From Ignelater luminosus (Eukaryota > Arthropoda > Insecta > Coleoptera > Elateridae): a stretch of DNA of 64,000 nt. The notes below the pieces were generated by a model. That model worked only from the letters and a program-made list of their open reading frames with translations. It did not search any database and was not told where the DNA came from. This document shows positions 1 to 12,734 of this stretch, one piece after another. The first letter of the stretch is position 1. Each line of letters opens with the position of its first letter. The stretch is from positions 134,721 through 198,720 of the forward strand of contig VTPC01091260.1 of the NCBI GenBank assembly GCA_011009095.1, written 5' to 3'. A program made the position numbers and the translations under genes.

Positions 1-3000
1 TAAGAACAATCTAAAGCTATACGTCATGTGTATTGATACCAGAATGGCTCGTTTTATTACTAGTATTTTTTGAATTCATCCTTTGGTCTCTACTACTTAT
101 TATATTAATGAAACTAAATTGTACAGTAAATTTCTTTTATTCTGAAGACAAATCACACCTGCAGTTGATATATGATGTCTCTTCAAATTATAGTAGACTG
201 CAGTCAACTTATTCTTCAAATCGAGGAAGTTAACGCCTTTTGATGATTTTTTTAAATGAATGCTATAGTATCTCATCCTAATCCTTTCAAAACCGCTCAT
301 TACGGGATCGCCTAGTGACGAAAATGTGAAGATCCAGTTTGGGCCTAAGGGAAAATTATGAAGTCTACCAATTTCCTATTTGCAGTTCTGTTGTAGACTC
401 TGGTATGGAACTTAAAACTTGAATGTCGAAAACCACTACAGTTATCGAAATGTAGTTTTGATTGTTGTATGCAGTAGTATCTTTAATAAATATCTCAAGT
501 TTCACACTAAAAAAACGAATGTCTAAAATGGCCAAATGGACGTTAAACCTAAATTTATGATTACTAGAGAGGGTAGTGACGGTTTTGATGATTTATGTAA
601 GTATATCCTACCCCTTTTAGGACCAATACCAATGACACCACCTAAGAAGCGGAAATGCAAAGAACTAATCTGGACCTAAAAGCTAAATTTTAAGAGCTAC
701 TGATAGAGGTACTCTACTGCAATCTTAACATGATTTTGAAACTGATATTTCTTTCAAATTGAGGATTGAGACTTGGAATTTCTTAAGATACTCGAACGAT
801 CTTTTACACTAATTGCGTTAACTTCGTAGACACACGTGTGAATGTGTTAATGCCATTATCCAATAGAGTATAATAAGATACTTATCTCATGCTGGTCTTT
901 TTAAAATTACTGATAAAAGTGATAATGGTACTACTTGGTGGCCAAAATAATGTATTTTGCTCTAATCTGTAAACTTCAGACCCTTCAAATAAGAACGCTG
1001 TGTTGGAAACTTTCTAACATTAATTTGAAGAGGATATCGAAGTCTGGAGATTTTGAAAATGCTGAAGTAACGTTTATTAGTTACGACGATTTTTTAAATT
1101 TTTCTATTATTTTTCCATATTCCTTAATTTCGCATCTAGACCACGCCATTCTCGAAAATTGAATTTCAGATAGGCAAATCAAAATTGTTTTTTTCTACCT
1201 AAACTATTGCAGTTGTCAAAATCAAACAGCACAGAAAAAATGCTCGAAATAAGAGTGCCCATCTGTGGAAAAAGTTTCAGAAGTTTGAAGATATCTAACA
1301 AGAGAGTCGATGCTTTTTTCCTAAGAAAATTGATTTATGTTGTTGTACTTACAGATTAAATAAAGCACTGACGACTTTTACCCTGTATCTCTTAAGCAGC
1401 AACAGTGAGATTCTTTATTCAAGGCATCAGTACCCTGTAAGGTCAGACGGTATCAATATTCAGGCTAGTAATAAACCTTTATAAGCCCTAAATTGAAAGA
1501 CAAATGCTGCCTTTAATGACTAAAACTTTTAAGGACCTCACTGACAACCTTACGCTTAGGCACTTACTGCCATCAGGTGAATGTAAATCGATGTGGTTGG
1601 ATTTATATGAGTGATGGTTAAATGTTCACATGCTGGCAAATATATACCACAGTTATGGGTTTAAGCACTACCCTTTAAAGACAATAGAACAGCCTTTTGC
1701 TTCTTATCAATTGAGATTATAGTGGCAGTTTGTTTTTAGGTACTAAGACTGAAATATTTGATTCTCAATCTCTTGTTCTGTGAGAGGCTGCAACTGTAAG
1801 GCTTTAGCTAGTCAAATCAAGACAATTTCCCTTTTTATTGCTCTATATAACTAGGATTTTACAGTAACGGACTGGGTTTACCTACTAAAGCCCTTACAAG
1901 TCAGTTGTTGTGATTTTTCTGAATTATCTAAATATTATCGTTGGTATGAAGTTTGTTATCTAATATTTTACTCAGTAACTATACTATAATTATTAGATGT
2001 TGACAGAGAAGCCTTGTTTGTCTTCGTCATAGTTTGTTGGTTTAAGATTACTATTTCACATGGTGGCCTGTGATCCAAATTCAAAAATGTTAATCTGTAA
2101 TCAAAACTGTAAGTGTTAATAAGCTTTGATGAGGTTTTTAGTGTGAAGCTCTAAGTGCTATTTAATTTAAGACTCACATGAGTGATTATTATTTGCTAAA
2201 TCCCAGGATTTATAAATTTTATCATGTCTTGGAGGTGCATGAGTTTGTCTAGATCAAGAATTAGTACATTAAAACTTTGCCTCTTAATACTCATTGTTTG
2301 TTGCAATCTTTTATTGCAAATGTCATTTTTAAATGTTTTGAGAATTGCTTGGGAATTCTGGGCATATTGCTTAGATTTTGTGTTTTATTTATATGCAGTT
2401 CTAGGTTATCCATTTATGTTACTTTTTGTTTTAATAGTAGGTATTTATTGAAAATATTAAGTCGTAAAGTATCAAATCTTTCTAATTAAGTACTTAGTGA
2501 TGCTCTGTAATCTGATTTTTTACATTTCTTTTTTAAGATCTTCAGCATTTACTGATATTTACTGCTGCTTATCTAGATTTTTTTAGTAGTTATATTTTTA
2601 ATCAGTCATTTGCATGCATGACTACTTGATCTATAGTTTTTTAAAGAAAGATTTCCATTCTTTTTAAAAATCTGTTATCCTGAGACTTAGTCCATTGAAG
2701 TATTTATTTAGTTCTTGGCTAATTGTGTCACAATTTATCAATGAAATTATGTTGTTTTTTTTAGATTTTAAGATCTTTTGAATTTTAAATCTTTACATTT
2801 TGAGTATTGCACTTTTCTTTGGTAGTAGGAATTAGAAAATAAAAGTATTAATTATGTATTTTAAAAGTTGTATGTAAAATCTCATACAAAACAAATATGT
2901 AATAACTAATAAGAGTGTACATATAAGACAAACATATATTTTAAATAAATTAATTTGATTTCTGTTGACATTCTTCAATAAGAACTACCTACCAAATTTA

Positions 3001-3180
3001 AGATAAATTTAGTTATTATATTATTAGTTGGTTGAAGCTTTTCTAAATATACTTATTACATAGTTCTGTAAAATGGTGTAAATCTAAGATAATTCTATTT
3101 AAAACTTAAAAACTAATCTAAACTCTCTGTTAATTAATTATTGCATATTTTTATATATTGCTACAAATAGAATACAAATA
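1..3180. other. AT-rich non-coding stretch, no gene seen
   Basis: No convincing exon, RNA gene or transposon protein was found on either strand. The open frames here are short, hydrophobic or low in complexity, and have neither splice-site context nor a recognisable domain. The words ACCCTGTATCTC near 1380 resemble the TACAGGGTGT end of dispersed insect elements, but no element body could be delimited. It is probably intergenic DNA or an intron of a gene outside the window. Confidence 0.6.
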
Positions 3181-3955
3181 GAAGGAAACCACTTGAAACA
3201 TAAAATGTATATTACAATGAAATTAAAATTTCTGCAGTATTATACAAGATATCTAATCGGTGAATATACAGTGTGATTGCAATCGATTGAAGATGGTTTG
3301 AATTTTGCGCCGAAGTTTATCACGTGGTATGTTGGCTATAGAGTATAACCGTTTTGGGCCATCCGGGAGCAGTGTTGCCAGATTTAGCACTTAAGTGTTA
3401 TTTTTAACACTATAAGGACTCATTTTATTTTTTTAATTCAAATTTCACGTTTACAGCATACATCTGGCAACACTGCTCCCGACTGGCCCTTCACGCTTTA
3501 CACACAATAGCCAACTTACCACGTGAAAAACTTCGGCGCCAAATTCAAATCATCCTCACTCGTTAACAATCACTCTGTATTGTTACAAATGGATACAGTT
3601 AAGAAAACTACTGTATTTTAAAACATAAAACATATTAACATTAAAATGCATATTAAATCAGTCTCTGCAGTAATATACAAGGTAGCTAATATGAGTCCCT
3701 ACGCACAGTGCTAAAAATAAATAAAATTAAGAGAACTGGTGTATCTTGAAACATACAATATTAACATTAGAATGTATATTACAATGAAATTGAAATTTCT
3801 ACAGTATCTAATGGGTAGATACATTATTACAAAATGAAAATAATTAAGAGAACCAGTGTATCTTGAAACAAAATATTAACATTAGAATACATATTACAAT
3901 GAAATCAAAATATCTACAGTACCTATTATACTAGGTATCCAAATTAAATTAATAT
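3180..3955. repeat. four-copy tandem repeat, unit about 110-135 bp, split by an inserted element
   Basis: The same block recurs at about 3185-3266 (interrupted), 3588-3715, 3716-3835 and 3836-3950. Shared landmarks in each unit are a cttgaaacataaaa-type start, then attaacattaaaatg, then acaatgaaatt and ctacagta. Copies differ by substitutions and small indels, so the array is not recent. It begins about 110 bp beyond the probable poly(A) region of the UTP6-like gene. No open frame runs through it. Confidence 0.75.
3269..3577. mobile_element. 309-bp non-autonomous TIR element with TA target duplication
   Basis: The left half (CAGTGTGATTG, then tttgaatttt, gcgccgaag, cacgtgg, gttggctat, gggagcagtgttgccaga) is repeated inverted in the right half, which ends CAATCACTCTG. 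The arms exceed 100 bp with moderate divergence, leaving only a short AT-rich centre. TA flanks both ends (3267-3268 and 3578-3579), and the CAGTG-type terminus fits a Tc1/mariner-mobilised MITE. It encodes nothing. It sits inside one unit of the surrounding tandem repeat, and another unit at 3809-3838 preserves the unoccupied sequence. Confidence 0.85.
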
Positions 3956-4063
3956 CAAGAGTTCCATTCTTAACGGTATACTTCAAAATGACATTAACAT
4001 TTATAACTGATTCAATAATCTGTAAAATAAAAGTCGATTCAAAATTAACTCTGTAGCCTCGCT

Positions 4064-4080
4064 GAATTTATTTTTATTCT
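4064..4080 (-). terminator. probable poly(A) signals of the UTP6-like gene
   Basis: Two overlapping AATAAA-type hexamers read on the minus strand (TTTATTTTTATT on the plus strand) about 120-135 bases beyond the stop codon at 4202. The position and the absence of other good candidates between them suit a cleavage and polyadenylation signal. Not proven without transcript ends. Confidence 0.5.
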
Positions 4081-4201
4081 AAAAGATAGAAATTTGTCTA
4101 CTTACTTTCAGTAACTTAGTTTTGAACAGTATGTATGCTATATGACTTAAAGCTGAAAAAAACAGGTAGTTTCATTTAAAAATATTTAGGATATATTAGT
4201 A

Positions 4202-5934
4202 TTAACCTACCATATATCTTTCTTTCAAAGTATTATATGCGTCAGTGAGGAAATTTTTCTCTTCTTCTTGTACACTCTCTAAAGCTTCTTGGAAAATGTG
4301 TTCAATACACATATTACGATTACGTACATTTCCTTTAAATCGTATGTAAAAATAGAGGTAACTCATCCAAATCAAATAATTTGTATTGCCAAATTGAGCA
4401 CATCTGTTTATATGAACTTGTTCACAAAACACAAAGGATACAACTGGTTGAAACAATTCTATTCTTAGCATCGTATCGTGCAATGCCTTTGAGAAGGGTT
4501 CTGTAGTGGCAAATTTCTTGTATAAGTCTCTTGCATATTTCAACCCTTTTGTACGAATTGCCCATTCAACATACTGATGCTTTATTGTCAATACGATATC
4601 CATTTCTTGTTCCAAACCTTGTATGAACAGTTGTTCAGTGAATTGTTCGTCATAGTTCCAATAATAATTTATCATGTAATTCCATAGATTTACAGATTCT
4701 TCCTTCAATACTTCAACTGCAAGACGAAATATTCTGCATCTTTCTCCATGATTTTGTTGAAGTTTGAGACGTGCTTCCCAGAAATTAGCATCTTCTGGAT
4801 ACATATAGGTAGCTATCATTAAATAAGAAGATTTACAATTCATTACATATTATGAATATAAAATGAAGACTTACCAAGTTCAGCAGCATGTAATGCAGCA
4901 GGAACAGTCTGTACTTGAATCCAAGTTAAGTAATTATATTTATTCAAAAATCCACAGTTGTGCATTTCTTGATATGTATTGTTCATTTCTTGCAATTTTA
5001 AAGCCTTTACACTTGGAAATATTTCTTCTTCTCCTTGTATGTCAGACAGATAATCCGAAAACAATCTCCACAATTTTTGTTTGTTAGTATAGTAGGACAT
5101 TTTATGTATACCTTTACGATACATCTCAAAACAAGCCTGTAGATTTTTTATCATGTCAGATTCAGCATTTGTATGTTTTTCTTCTTCTGTTTCTTCTTCT
5201 CCCTCTCTTTCATGTTGACGATGAATACCTACAAAGAAAACTAGAAATTGAGACAAAACTGAAAAATAATTCACTTATTTTATGTATCAATCAAGGTAAA
5301 CTTGAAACATAGATATGGAAATCTGATTATAACACTTCAAGTTTAATGTTTTATTATTTTGTAGAAATTAGGTACCTAATTGTACTAAATTTTGTTTATG
5401 GTTATAAGACATTCAGAACACTTTTCTTTAATGCTTTTAATGTTACTCATCTTTTTTCTTACATTGTACTATTGCAATTCTATTAGTGTACCATCACAGT
5501 ACCATAGAATAGTGTCTTTTTGTGATTAATTGTAGTTATGGCTTAAGGAAACTACTTACCTAATATCATATCTTTGATTTAATTTTTAATCTTTGTTAAA
5601 AAATTGTAATCTACTTATACACACCTTCGTGTTCTCTCAGGGCCAATTTATGCCACATGGTTTCATCTTCAGTAAAGTTTTTTGCCAAATGTTCAACAAG
5701 TAACTTTTGGAAGTCTTTGGTAAAAGGAAAGTAGTCCAATACTGCAAGAACTGCAAATATGAATTCTTGATTCTTGCTTGTTTCAACAACATCCATTATT
5801 AGTGTATGTATGACATTCAGAGATGCTGCTTGATCTTCATTAGGTCCATTGTTGTGGTCTATTGAACCACAACAACTGAATAGAGCTGAGCTCAATGATA
5901 TCAATAAAGAATGTGTTTCTTGATCAGTAGCCAT
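4202..5934 (-). CDS. UTP6-like HAT-repeat protein, N-terminally short
   Basis: The coding exons are 5934-5625, 5228-4875 and 4812-4202, giving 424 residues. Both introns (5624-5229 and 4874-4813) are phase 1 with GT/AG ends and join the frame exactly. The product resembles UTP6, a HAT-repeat component of the U3 snoRNP/SSU processome that acts in 18S rRNA maturation in the nucleolus. Typical HAT features are LWRLFSDYL (about 150), FWEARLKLQ, LWNYMINYY and a VEWAIRTKGLKYARDLYKKF-type repeat in the last third. A stretch near residue 72 (FTKDFQKLLVEHL) corresponds to about residue 262 of the 597-residue human protein, so roughly the first 190 residues of UTP6 are absent. An acidic EEE-rich linker follows at about 110-125. 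The start is the first ATG after a good acceptor (5947) and has a CAGCAATGG context; an in-frame TAA lies just upstream. It could be a truncated paralogue, a fast-evolving orthologue, or a gene whose N-terminal exons lie elsewhere. Confidence 0.85.
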
Positions 5935-5946
5935 TGCTGAGGTTTA

Positions 5947-7382
5947 CTGAAATAGGGAGACAGAAAAAATCATTTTGGTTACTGAATTTGGTTTCAATGA
6001 ATTATTATCACAACTGAAGAGTTAGAGCAAAACATTAGTGCTATAAACATTATTTTGAGATAACGAAGTCCAAAGTTTGGCTGTTTATGAATCTTTCTTT
6101 TAGTCAGTGAGATTGAAAAAAAGCACTAGCTCAAAAAAACAAGAGAATATGTTAGGTAGATAAACGAGAAAGTAATTTAATATTCTTTTCTTAATCTTGT
6201 ATGTACAGCTCAGAAAATAAATGGCTGTAAGACAAAATTTAAAGTTATTTCTATAGAAAATGCAATTCCAAAAAAAGTGCTAATTTGTAAGATCTTTGAG
6301 AAGTGTACAACTCAGCTTAATTACAACTCTTTAGATCATATTATTAAACTGTAACTGATGCTAACCAGAAAATAAGAAATAAAAAAAATCAAAAAGAATT
6401 TTAATTTTTGTGCGTTTCCATGTTGCTGTACAACTTAAAAATGAATAAGTTCCAAGTTTCAAATTTCTTCGCAGTTGCTATATGCTTAATCTTAAAGTTT
6501 TATTTGAACAGCTAGGATTCTTTTGTCATTGTCGTGCAATTAAAAATTCAATTTCAAGTTTCCTAATATGTATGGGTTATACAATTGCATCGACTGATTA
6601 AATTGTTTAGCTAAAAATTTCTTACAAGCATTAGATTAACTCATAATAAACATTCTTGGTACAAATAAGAGCAGCTGGTTAAACAATGAACAAGGGTGTT
6701 ATCTAGTTTAATGTAAAACCTGTACAACAAGAATGTAGGTAAATGAAAACTTTCCTTGAAACTACAACACAATTCTACAAAATCTGCAATAACTTTTAAC
6801 AAACACAAGCTAAAGCTTATGTAATCCTAAAATACTGATAAGACAGTTTATCAAAATATTTAGAAAATACCTTACACATTGGAATTCATAACTGTGGAAG
6901 TGAAAAACTGACGGAAAGATTGACATGGTGGTAGCCAATTAATAAAAATCAATTTTCTTAACAGGTTTTTCAAATTGGAAGGTTGACTTGCATTGCAATC
7001 TGAATACTCTCCATACAAAACTAGAAGTGTATTGAAGTGCAACTAAGCTACCTTTGTTTAAAAGTTGTTTACATCAGTAAATCTGATAGAGTTAATCTAC
7101 AATGAATCATTTTCTTTGAGCTTTGTATGTATGTATTGGACATAAAGTACATGAAATACTACAGTTCCTAATATCAAAAAGTTTTATAGGATAAGGAATT
7201 GTTAAAAATATATAGTTTTTTTAGACTGAATAAATAATGTTGTCTGTTATAGGTATAGATTTCAATCGCTTAGAATGAATCTGATAAAATCCCTTTTGGG
7301 CACCAAAAGCTATAGCCATTTTGATAACATCTTATTTTTACTTTAATAATTATTTGAATTTTAATAAATATGTTTAACTTAC
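5947..7382 (-). other. first intron of the UTP6-like gene (1436 bp)
   Basis: The donor CAG|GTAAGT at 7383/7382 and the acceptor TATTTCAG ending at 5947 fit consensus well on the minus strand. No open frame in this interval encodes the missing UTP6 N-terminus on the minus strand, and no other gene was seen in it. The assignment of the upstream exon rests on splice consensus and the promoter-like motif, not on transcript data. Confidence 0.6.
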
Positions 7383-7495
7383 CTGGTTGTTTCCAGCAAA
7401 AATTTAATTTTTCTTGTTATTTGAAAATACTGCTTGCCCTGCAAACGACGCTGCCTCTGCAACAATACAAGATGGCGGCGATACCGTTGGTTAAT
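7383..7495 (-). other. probable non-coding first exon of the UTP6-like gene
   Basis: On the minus strand this short stretch ends in a strong donor (CAG|GTAAGT at 7383/7382) and starts near a YY1-type motif. It contains no ATG, so the UTP6-like protein would start in exon 2 at 5934. The exact 5' end is not visible; 7495 is only an estimate. Confidence 0.5.
7469..7480 (-). promoter_or_regulatory. YY1/Pho-type motif marking a housekeeping promoter
   Basis: AAGATGGCGGC on the plus strand reads GCCGCCATCTT on the minus strand. This is the classic YY1 element found just downstream of transcription starts of housekeeping and ribosome-biogenesis genes. The small CpG-containing patch around it (7440-7515) stands out from the AT-rich surroundings. 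Its position just upstream of the proposed first exon donor fits a minus-strand start near 7480-7500. Confidence 0.55.
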
Positions 7496-7499
7496 CGAC

Positions 7500-8510
7500 T
7501 TTATGCTGTAGAGGGCGCTCAGAAAAAAAAATAAGAAACTTCTTCCAAATTTATATAAAAAACGACTTTTTTCAAAAATAAAGAATTATTTTAAAACCAA
7601 TAGAGTAGCTTAAAATGCATTTGTGTTTAATAAAAAGATCAAATGAAGAAAATTATCTTTAGTAATACAACTACTGCTGCCAGTGCTGCTAATGCTGCCA
7701 ATCACTACATGAAGAATATGTCTAAAGTGTTTATTAAATATTTATTTTTATTTTTAATTTTGTGTAATTTTTCCCATATATCACAATTATTTTTATTTAT
7801 CTTTTGTTTCTTACCCAAAAAATTATTATCTTTTTCTCTTGTTAATTTTTGGTTACATAACTTTAATTTTTTCACATTGGTCATAATATATTTCACTATC
7901 TTTCAGAAATATTATATTTAAAATTTGAATTTATTATTTTGGGATCCAAAATTGAAATCCCCAAAACAACTGTTTGAAAAAAACATTTTTTACGATTCAT
8001 TGGGTATCATTCATTTGGTAAGCGTAAATTAAAATAAGAAAATTCTGTTACTTCTTAAGATGAATGCAAATACCATAACATTAATAATAACTGCAATTTC
8101 ATATAGATGTGTATTTGCTACTTCTATGAATTCATGGGGTAGGCAGTTTATTTTAGCAATGTATGGCTAACAGGGAAGTTCTCAGTTGTCAGTGGTAGAT
8201 TAGAAACTTTTTCTCAATTAAAGAAATAGGTAGAATTCTTTCGTTTACTTTTTTTTCTATAGAATTTCTATTTTTTGCAATCTTCCTAGAAATGTTGATT
8301 TGCCAAAAAAATACTTCTTCTGATAAGAGAGAAAATTTTAAAGGTGTATGTTCTTGCTTTATTATTACGATTCTCTGGTTATGTCCATTACCAAATTTCC
8401 ACTGATAACATACACTAAGTCTAGTGCTAGGTCTGGTAGACAATGGATTGACGGTACAGTCAAAGTATCCAGCTATAGAGGTTAAAAGATTTATTTATAC
8501 TGAAAGGTGT
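7500..8510. other. low-complexity AT-rich DNA, no gene seen
   Basis: An open frame at 7643-7921 is driven by T-rich low-complexity sequence (mostly Phe, Leu and Ile) and an Ala/Asn-coding simple repeat. A minus-strand frame at 8443-8189 has no recognisable domain. Part of the interval next to 8510 may be the decayed upstream portion of the LINE that follows, but I could not match it. Confidence 0.45.
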
Positions 8511-8519
8511 TTTTAGCCT

Positions 8520-9624
8520 GTTTTTGTAGATATTTATAGTAAAGCCAAGAAGGAACATGTCAAATTGTTTAAAGAATACAAACAGCAATTTTTTCCAAGT
8601 TTGGAATGTTGTAAATGAACTATCCAATAAAAAAGAACCCCATAAAAATCTAACTTTAAAACTTAATGATGAAATTGAGGATAATCAATCAGTAATTGCT
8701 TCAAGCTTAAATTGCTTCTTTCAACAAGTTCTTGCAGAAATTGTAAGTAAGATTCCTGGTAATAAGGACACTCCTGTAAATAATAATATATGCACTTCCA
8801 GCCAATTTCTATTTTTCTAAATCCTTTTACTCCAGATGAATTAATATCTGTTATAAACAAAAAGTTCAAAAATAAGATGTCTTGCGGTCCAGACAATATA
8901 CCTAGTCTTCTGAAAAAAGAGGTACTCCTAGAGGTAGCAATTCTGCTTACTTATTTGGTAAATTTGACATTTATCAATGGCAAATTTCCATCTTCTCTGA
9001 AAGTAAGTAAAATAATACCTGTATTCAAAAAGGAGCCACAGATAAAATTATAGACCAATAATGGTTACCAATGTTTTTTTGAAAGTCTTCGAATATTGTT
9101 TTTTTGATTGACTGTCACATTTTCTGAATGGTTATGATATTATTAATCAAACCCAGCATGGGCTTTCCCCTGGTAAGTGCACTCTTAGTGTAGTGACTTC
9201 ATTTTATGCTAATATTAAATTTCTAGAATCTGGCGAATGCGATGTAGGGATCTTCTGTGATTTCTCCAGAGCATTCTATTGAATTAATCATGAAATCTTA
9301 TTAAATAAATTATTTTTGCAGGGAGTAAGAGGTATGCTGTAAGAGTGGATTGAGTCAGTCTTAAAAGATAGGAAACAATAATATGTATCTTTGATACAGT
9401 TTCAAAACTCCTCTGTTAGTGAAATAAAATCAGAGACAGTAGATATAAATTATCTACTAATTTATGAGCTCTGTATTTATATATTCTTAAATAAAGACAA
9501 ATTTAAATAGTAACGTTCATTGTAAGATACAAGGAACAAAGACGATATTCATGTACCTTTTTGTAAATTTATAATAGCTGCTAATGTACCAGGTTTATTG
9601 GGGAAAAAGATTAACTTAGATTAA
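8520..9624 (+). pseudogene. decayed LINE reverse transcriptase (Jockey/CR1-like)
   Basis: Successive plus-strand pieces in shifting frames read as a non-LTR retrotransposon ORF2. A linker region (about 8557-8815) is followed by an RT start with CGPDNIPS at about 8883-8906. A KVSKIIPVFKK block follows (about 9000-9032), then GLSPGKCTLS (about 9160) and motif A FCDFSRAFY, where the expected last residue is Asp (about 9255-9285). A GVRG block comes next, and a C-terminal piece DTRNKDDIHVPF ends in a stop at 9622-9624. Several stops and frameshifts, and loss of the segment that should hold the catalytic YADD motif, make it dead. The clade is uncertain; the block order fits Jockey/CR1-type elements. 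No target-site duplication or poly(A) tail was delimited. Confidence 0.8.
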
Positions 9625-12600
9625 TTGTATACATATGTATGTTATACATGTTTTTAAGTAAATATGTTTATTGACAATTCCAATACTATTGTATTATAGT
9701 CCAGTGTGAGTAAAGTTTATTATTATTATTTTTATCCAGTTTCCATAGATTGTTAGACTATAGTAAGAATAAACAGTGAGCATATTCATTCAGAAAATAT
9801 AAAATAAAGTTTTAGTTGATGTATGTACCCTACTCATTAAGGTCTTTATCAATAATTCCAGAGTACCAAGGAACCAATGATTCAAAGTTTTGCTTTGTAT
9901 GTCTTGTATTTGTAATAATAAATTCTTGTACTATACTTATTGTTAGTATTAACGGATGAAATGCTAATACTGTGCTACTTTGTGTATGTAATCTGACCAC
10001 TGCAAATAGTCTTTATAAAATATTTCAAAATTAGAAATATCCAAAAAGTATTTACATGTAGAAAATACTTTAAAAGAATGCGACCACCCTCAATATACAA
10101 ATGTATACTATGTTGCATAAATCAAACAAATTATTACTATCAAATTATAAAGAAAAAAATATAAAAATGTAAAAATAGACTGTTACTCACAATACTAGGC
10201 ATATTAACATTCAAGAAAAAGATTAATTATAAAATTTGGTTACTTATAATTTTAAAAAATGTAATTTTTACGTTTAATTTAAAAGTACTACATGGCGCTC
10301 ATGAAGTAAGCAGATTATAAAAGTTGTCTAACGTTAACTAATGAAAAAGAAAATTAGGTCCATATTCTTATTATAAAAATTCTAAATACAAAAGAAATGA
10401 GCAATATAATTATAATACTGATCTATTTTTAAGTTATTGTGTTCTGGCATGTAGTAATAGTTCTGATAAAAATAATTTTGTTTTGTTAAAAAAAGGATAT
10501 AATTGTATACAACACTTAAAAGAAGAAATTCTATATTTAACGTTTTTTAACTGTAATGATTAATACCTTACACCAGTTAGTAAAACAAAACCTCCTATCA
10601 CCTAGAAAGTCACCTATAGAACAATGATAAGTGTAAGTAGTCTAAATAGTATCGTTTTAAAATAAGGTAGTGACATTTTACCACTTGCCATCTGTTTTCT
10701 TTTTAAACATGTGTGTGTATCGTAATTCTCTGTCTTACTTAAGCATATGCCATTGAAAACTTTTTACACTTATTATTGTGCTATAGTTGACTTTGTAAGG
10801 GACAACTGATATAGTAATGATACACATGATATAATGATTGTAATATAAAATCAAAATACATAATTTCAATGTAAAGGACTTACTATTATTAACTTGACAA
10901 TAAAATCTGTTTATGAGATTTAAGTGACAGTCAATAAGATTTTAGAAATTATATACTATGCACAATTCTAAAGACCATCTTAACATATTACACTACAACA
11001 AACAGTATCCACTTACCTTCTAGTTGATTTTTTTAAATAATAAAATAGGAACTAGTTTGTTGATTGACTCGCATTGTGTAAAAGTGTTTTAGCTATAGGT
11101 AGTGAATTAATAGAAATCAAAAACTTCTTTTTTCAATACTTAGTAAAACAATTTAAGTATCATCCAAATGCAGTATTTAACCACAACTGAATCTTGACCT
11201 TTTAGCTTTTCTGTTTTGTATTTTTCTTATTCATAGTACAAAGTACATTTGCATACCTACTATAGCTTACAGTTAGTTTTTACTTTAGACAAGCCTTTCA
11301 TTTTTTTATTTTAAAAATGTTATCATACTTGCAGTTACACTTCATAATATGTACCTACACTGCTGCCATAAGAAAAAAGGCTTTTCTCCACATTCTATAG
11401 ATTTTGATTTACCAATGCTATTTGAAAGAGAATTACTATTTACGATTTCAATGGTTAATGTGAGAGTGGTATATCTAAACGTGTTGTGTAGATAAAGCAT
11501 CTTTTTTATGACGGCAGTACAGTAAGTACAGTATTATGTTGACCTGTTTAATTTTTATATGTTTATAGTACAAAAGAGACTTCTGTTATGCACCAGAAAT
11601 GAGAAACATTTTCACTTTAAATGAAATACTCGAACAGCTATGTTCAGCATAATCAATTGCGAAAGAAAACATTATTGTCATATCTCTTGAAATAGTTGAT
11701 TTATTAGTTTGGAACACTTTGATATATTACACTCTGTATATTTAAAAGAAATCCAAAATGAAAAAAAAAGGTCAGAGTAAAGAAAGCACAAAAGAACAGT
11801 AAGAAACAATCGAGAAATATAGAAAGGTATAATGAGACTAAACTAGTTAAAAGATATCTAAATCTACTAGTAAAAATTTAACAACTTATCTGATTTATTA
11901 TTTTTTGTAATCACTTTTTTCTAACTAGCTGTTTCTTAATTTTGTTATCTATCAGTTATTTAAAAATTTGTGATTTTTTCTATTTTTATATGAACGACGA
12001 CGTATAACTGAAGCTATCAATTAAATAATAGAACAAGAACTTTATTTTAATATTTCATTGTTTAAATTCTTTCAATAAGTAGGTACATTGATTACGTAAA
12101 TATATTTAGATATTCATAATCATAAATATAGGATGTTTCACAAGGGATGGTCAATATGTCAGGAGGTGTTAGAACATTACAAAATTAGTGTACTTAACTC
12201 AATAAACTTATATCCAAAAATGCTGTTTTTGAAATTTCTACGGGGTGTTAAACAGTACTTTGCTCCTTTAGTAACATCTCCAAGGCAAGATGAGGTATTG
12301 GACAGACATCTTCTGTATGGTTTTTATTAAAAGATATCTACCTTTCGATAAGTTTGCACGTTAATTTTCTTGGTCATGGCCGCAGATGTAAGGGATGGCT
12401 TACATGCTTATACAAGAAAATATGTTATGCCATTATAAAACTAGCTATTTTAGTGTTTTGTAAACTACTTTTTTGTGTAATGCGTGGTTTTTGAGTAATT
12501 TTAGAAACGTATGGTGCATTAAGATATTATTTACTTTATGTATGTTTATCCTGATAACTTTAAAACAGTTATATGCTAGTATTATTTATATGGTCGAGGT

Positions 12601-12725
12601 TACTTTCCTTCTGTTTGCCTACTGTGATTATTATCGGGATAGAAGTGTCAAAACTAAAAACACAACAAACAGCTAGGATGGTAAACTCTATGAACATAGT
12701 GTAGAATATTTAGAAACTATTCCAC
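9625..12725. other. AT-rich non-coding stretch with a diverged repeat
   Basis: No exon or RNA gene was seen. The part around 10650-10760 resembles 19610-19735 (shared words such as catctgttt, then aacatg and gtgt, then ctgtctta), at roughly three-quarters identity by eye. This suggests the segmental duplication carrying genes A and B once extended further left. At 12130 the words ataggatgtttcacaaggg resemble the end of a dispersed insect repeat, but the body was not delimited. Confidence 0.45.
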
Positions 12726-12734
12726 TAATTTTGC

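Noticed and set aside
2224..2489. overlapping hydrophobic plus-strand frames
   Set aside because: Leu/Phe-rich chance frames in AT-rich DNA, two phases open at once.
7643..7921. 92-residue hydrophobic plus-strand frame, membrane-protein-like
   Set aside because: T-rich low-complexity DNA; the minus strand is open as well and there is no splice or domain support.
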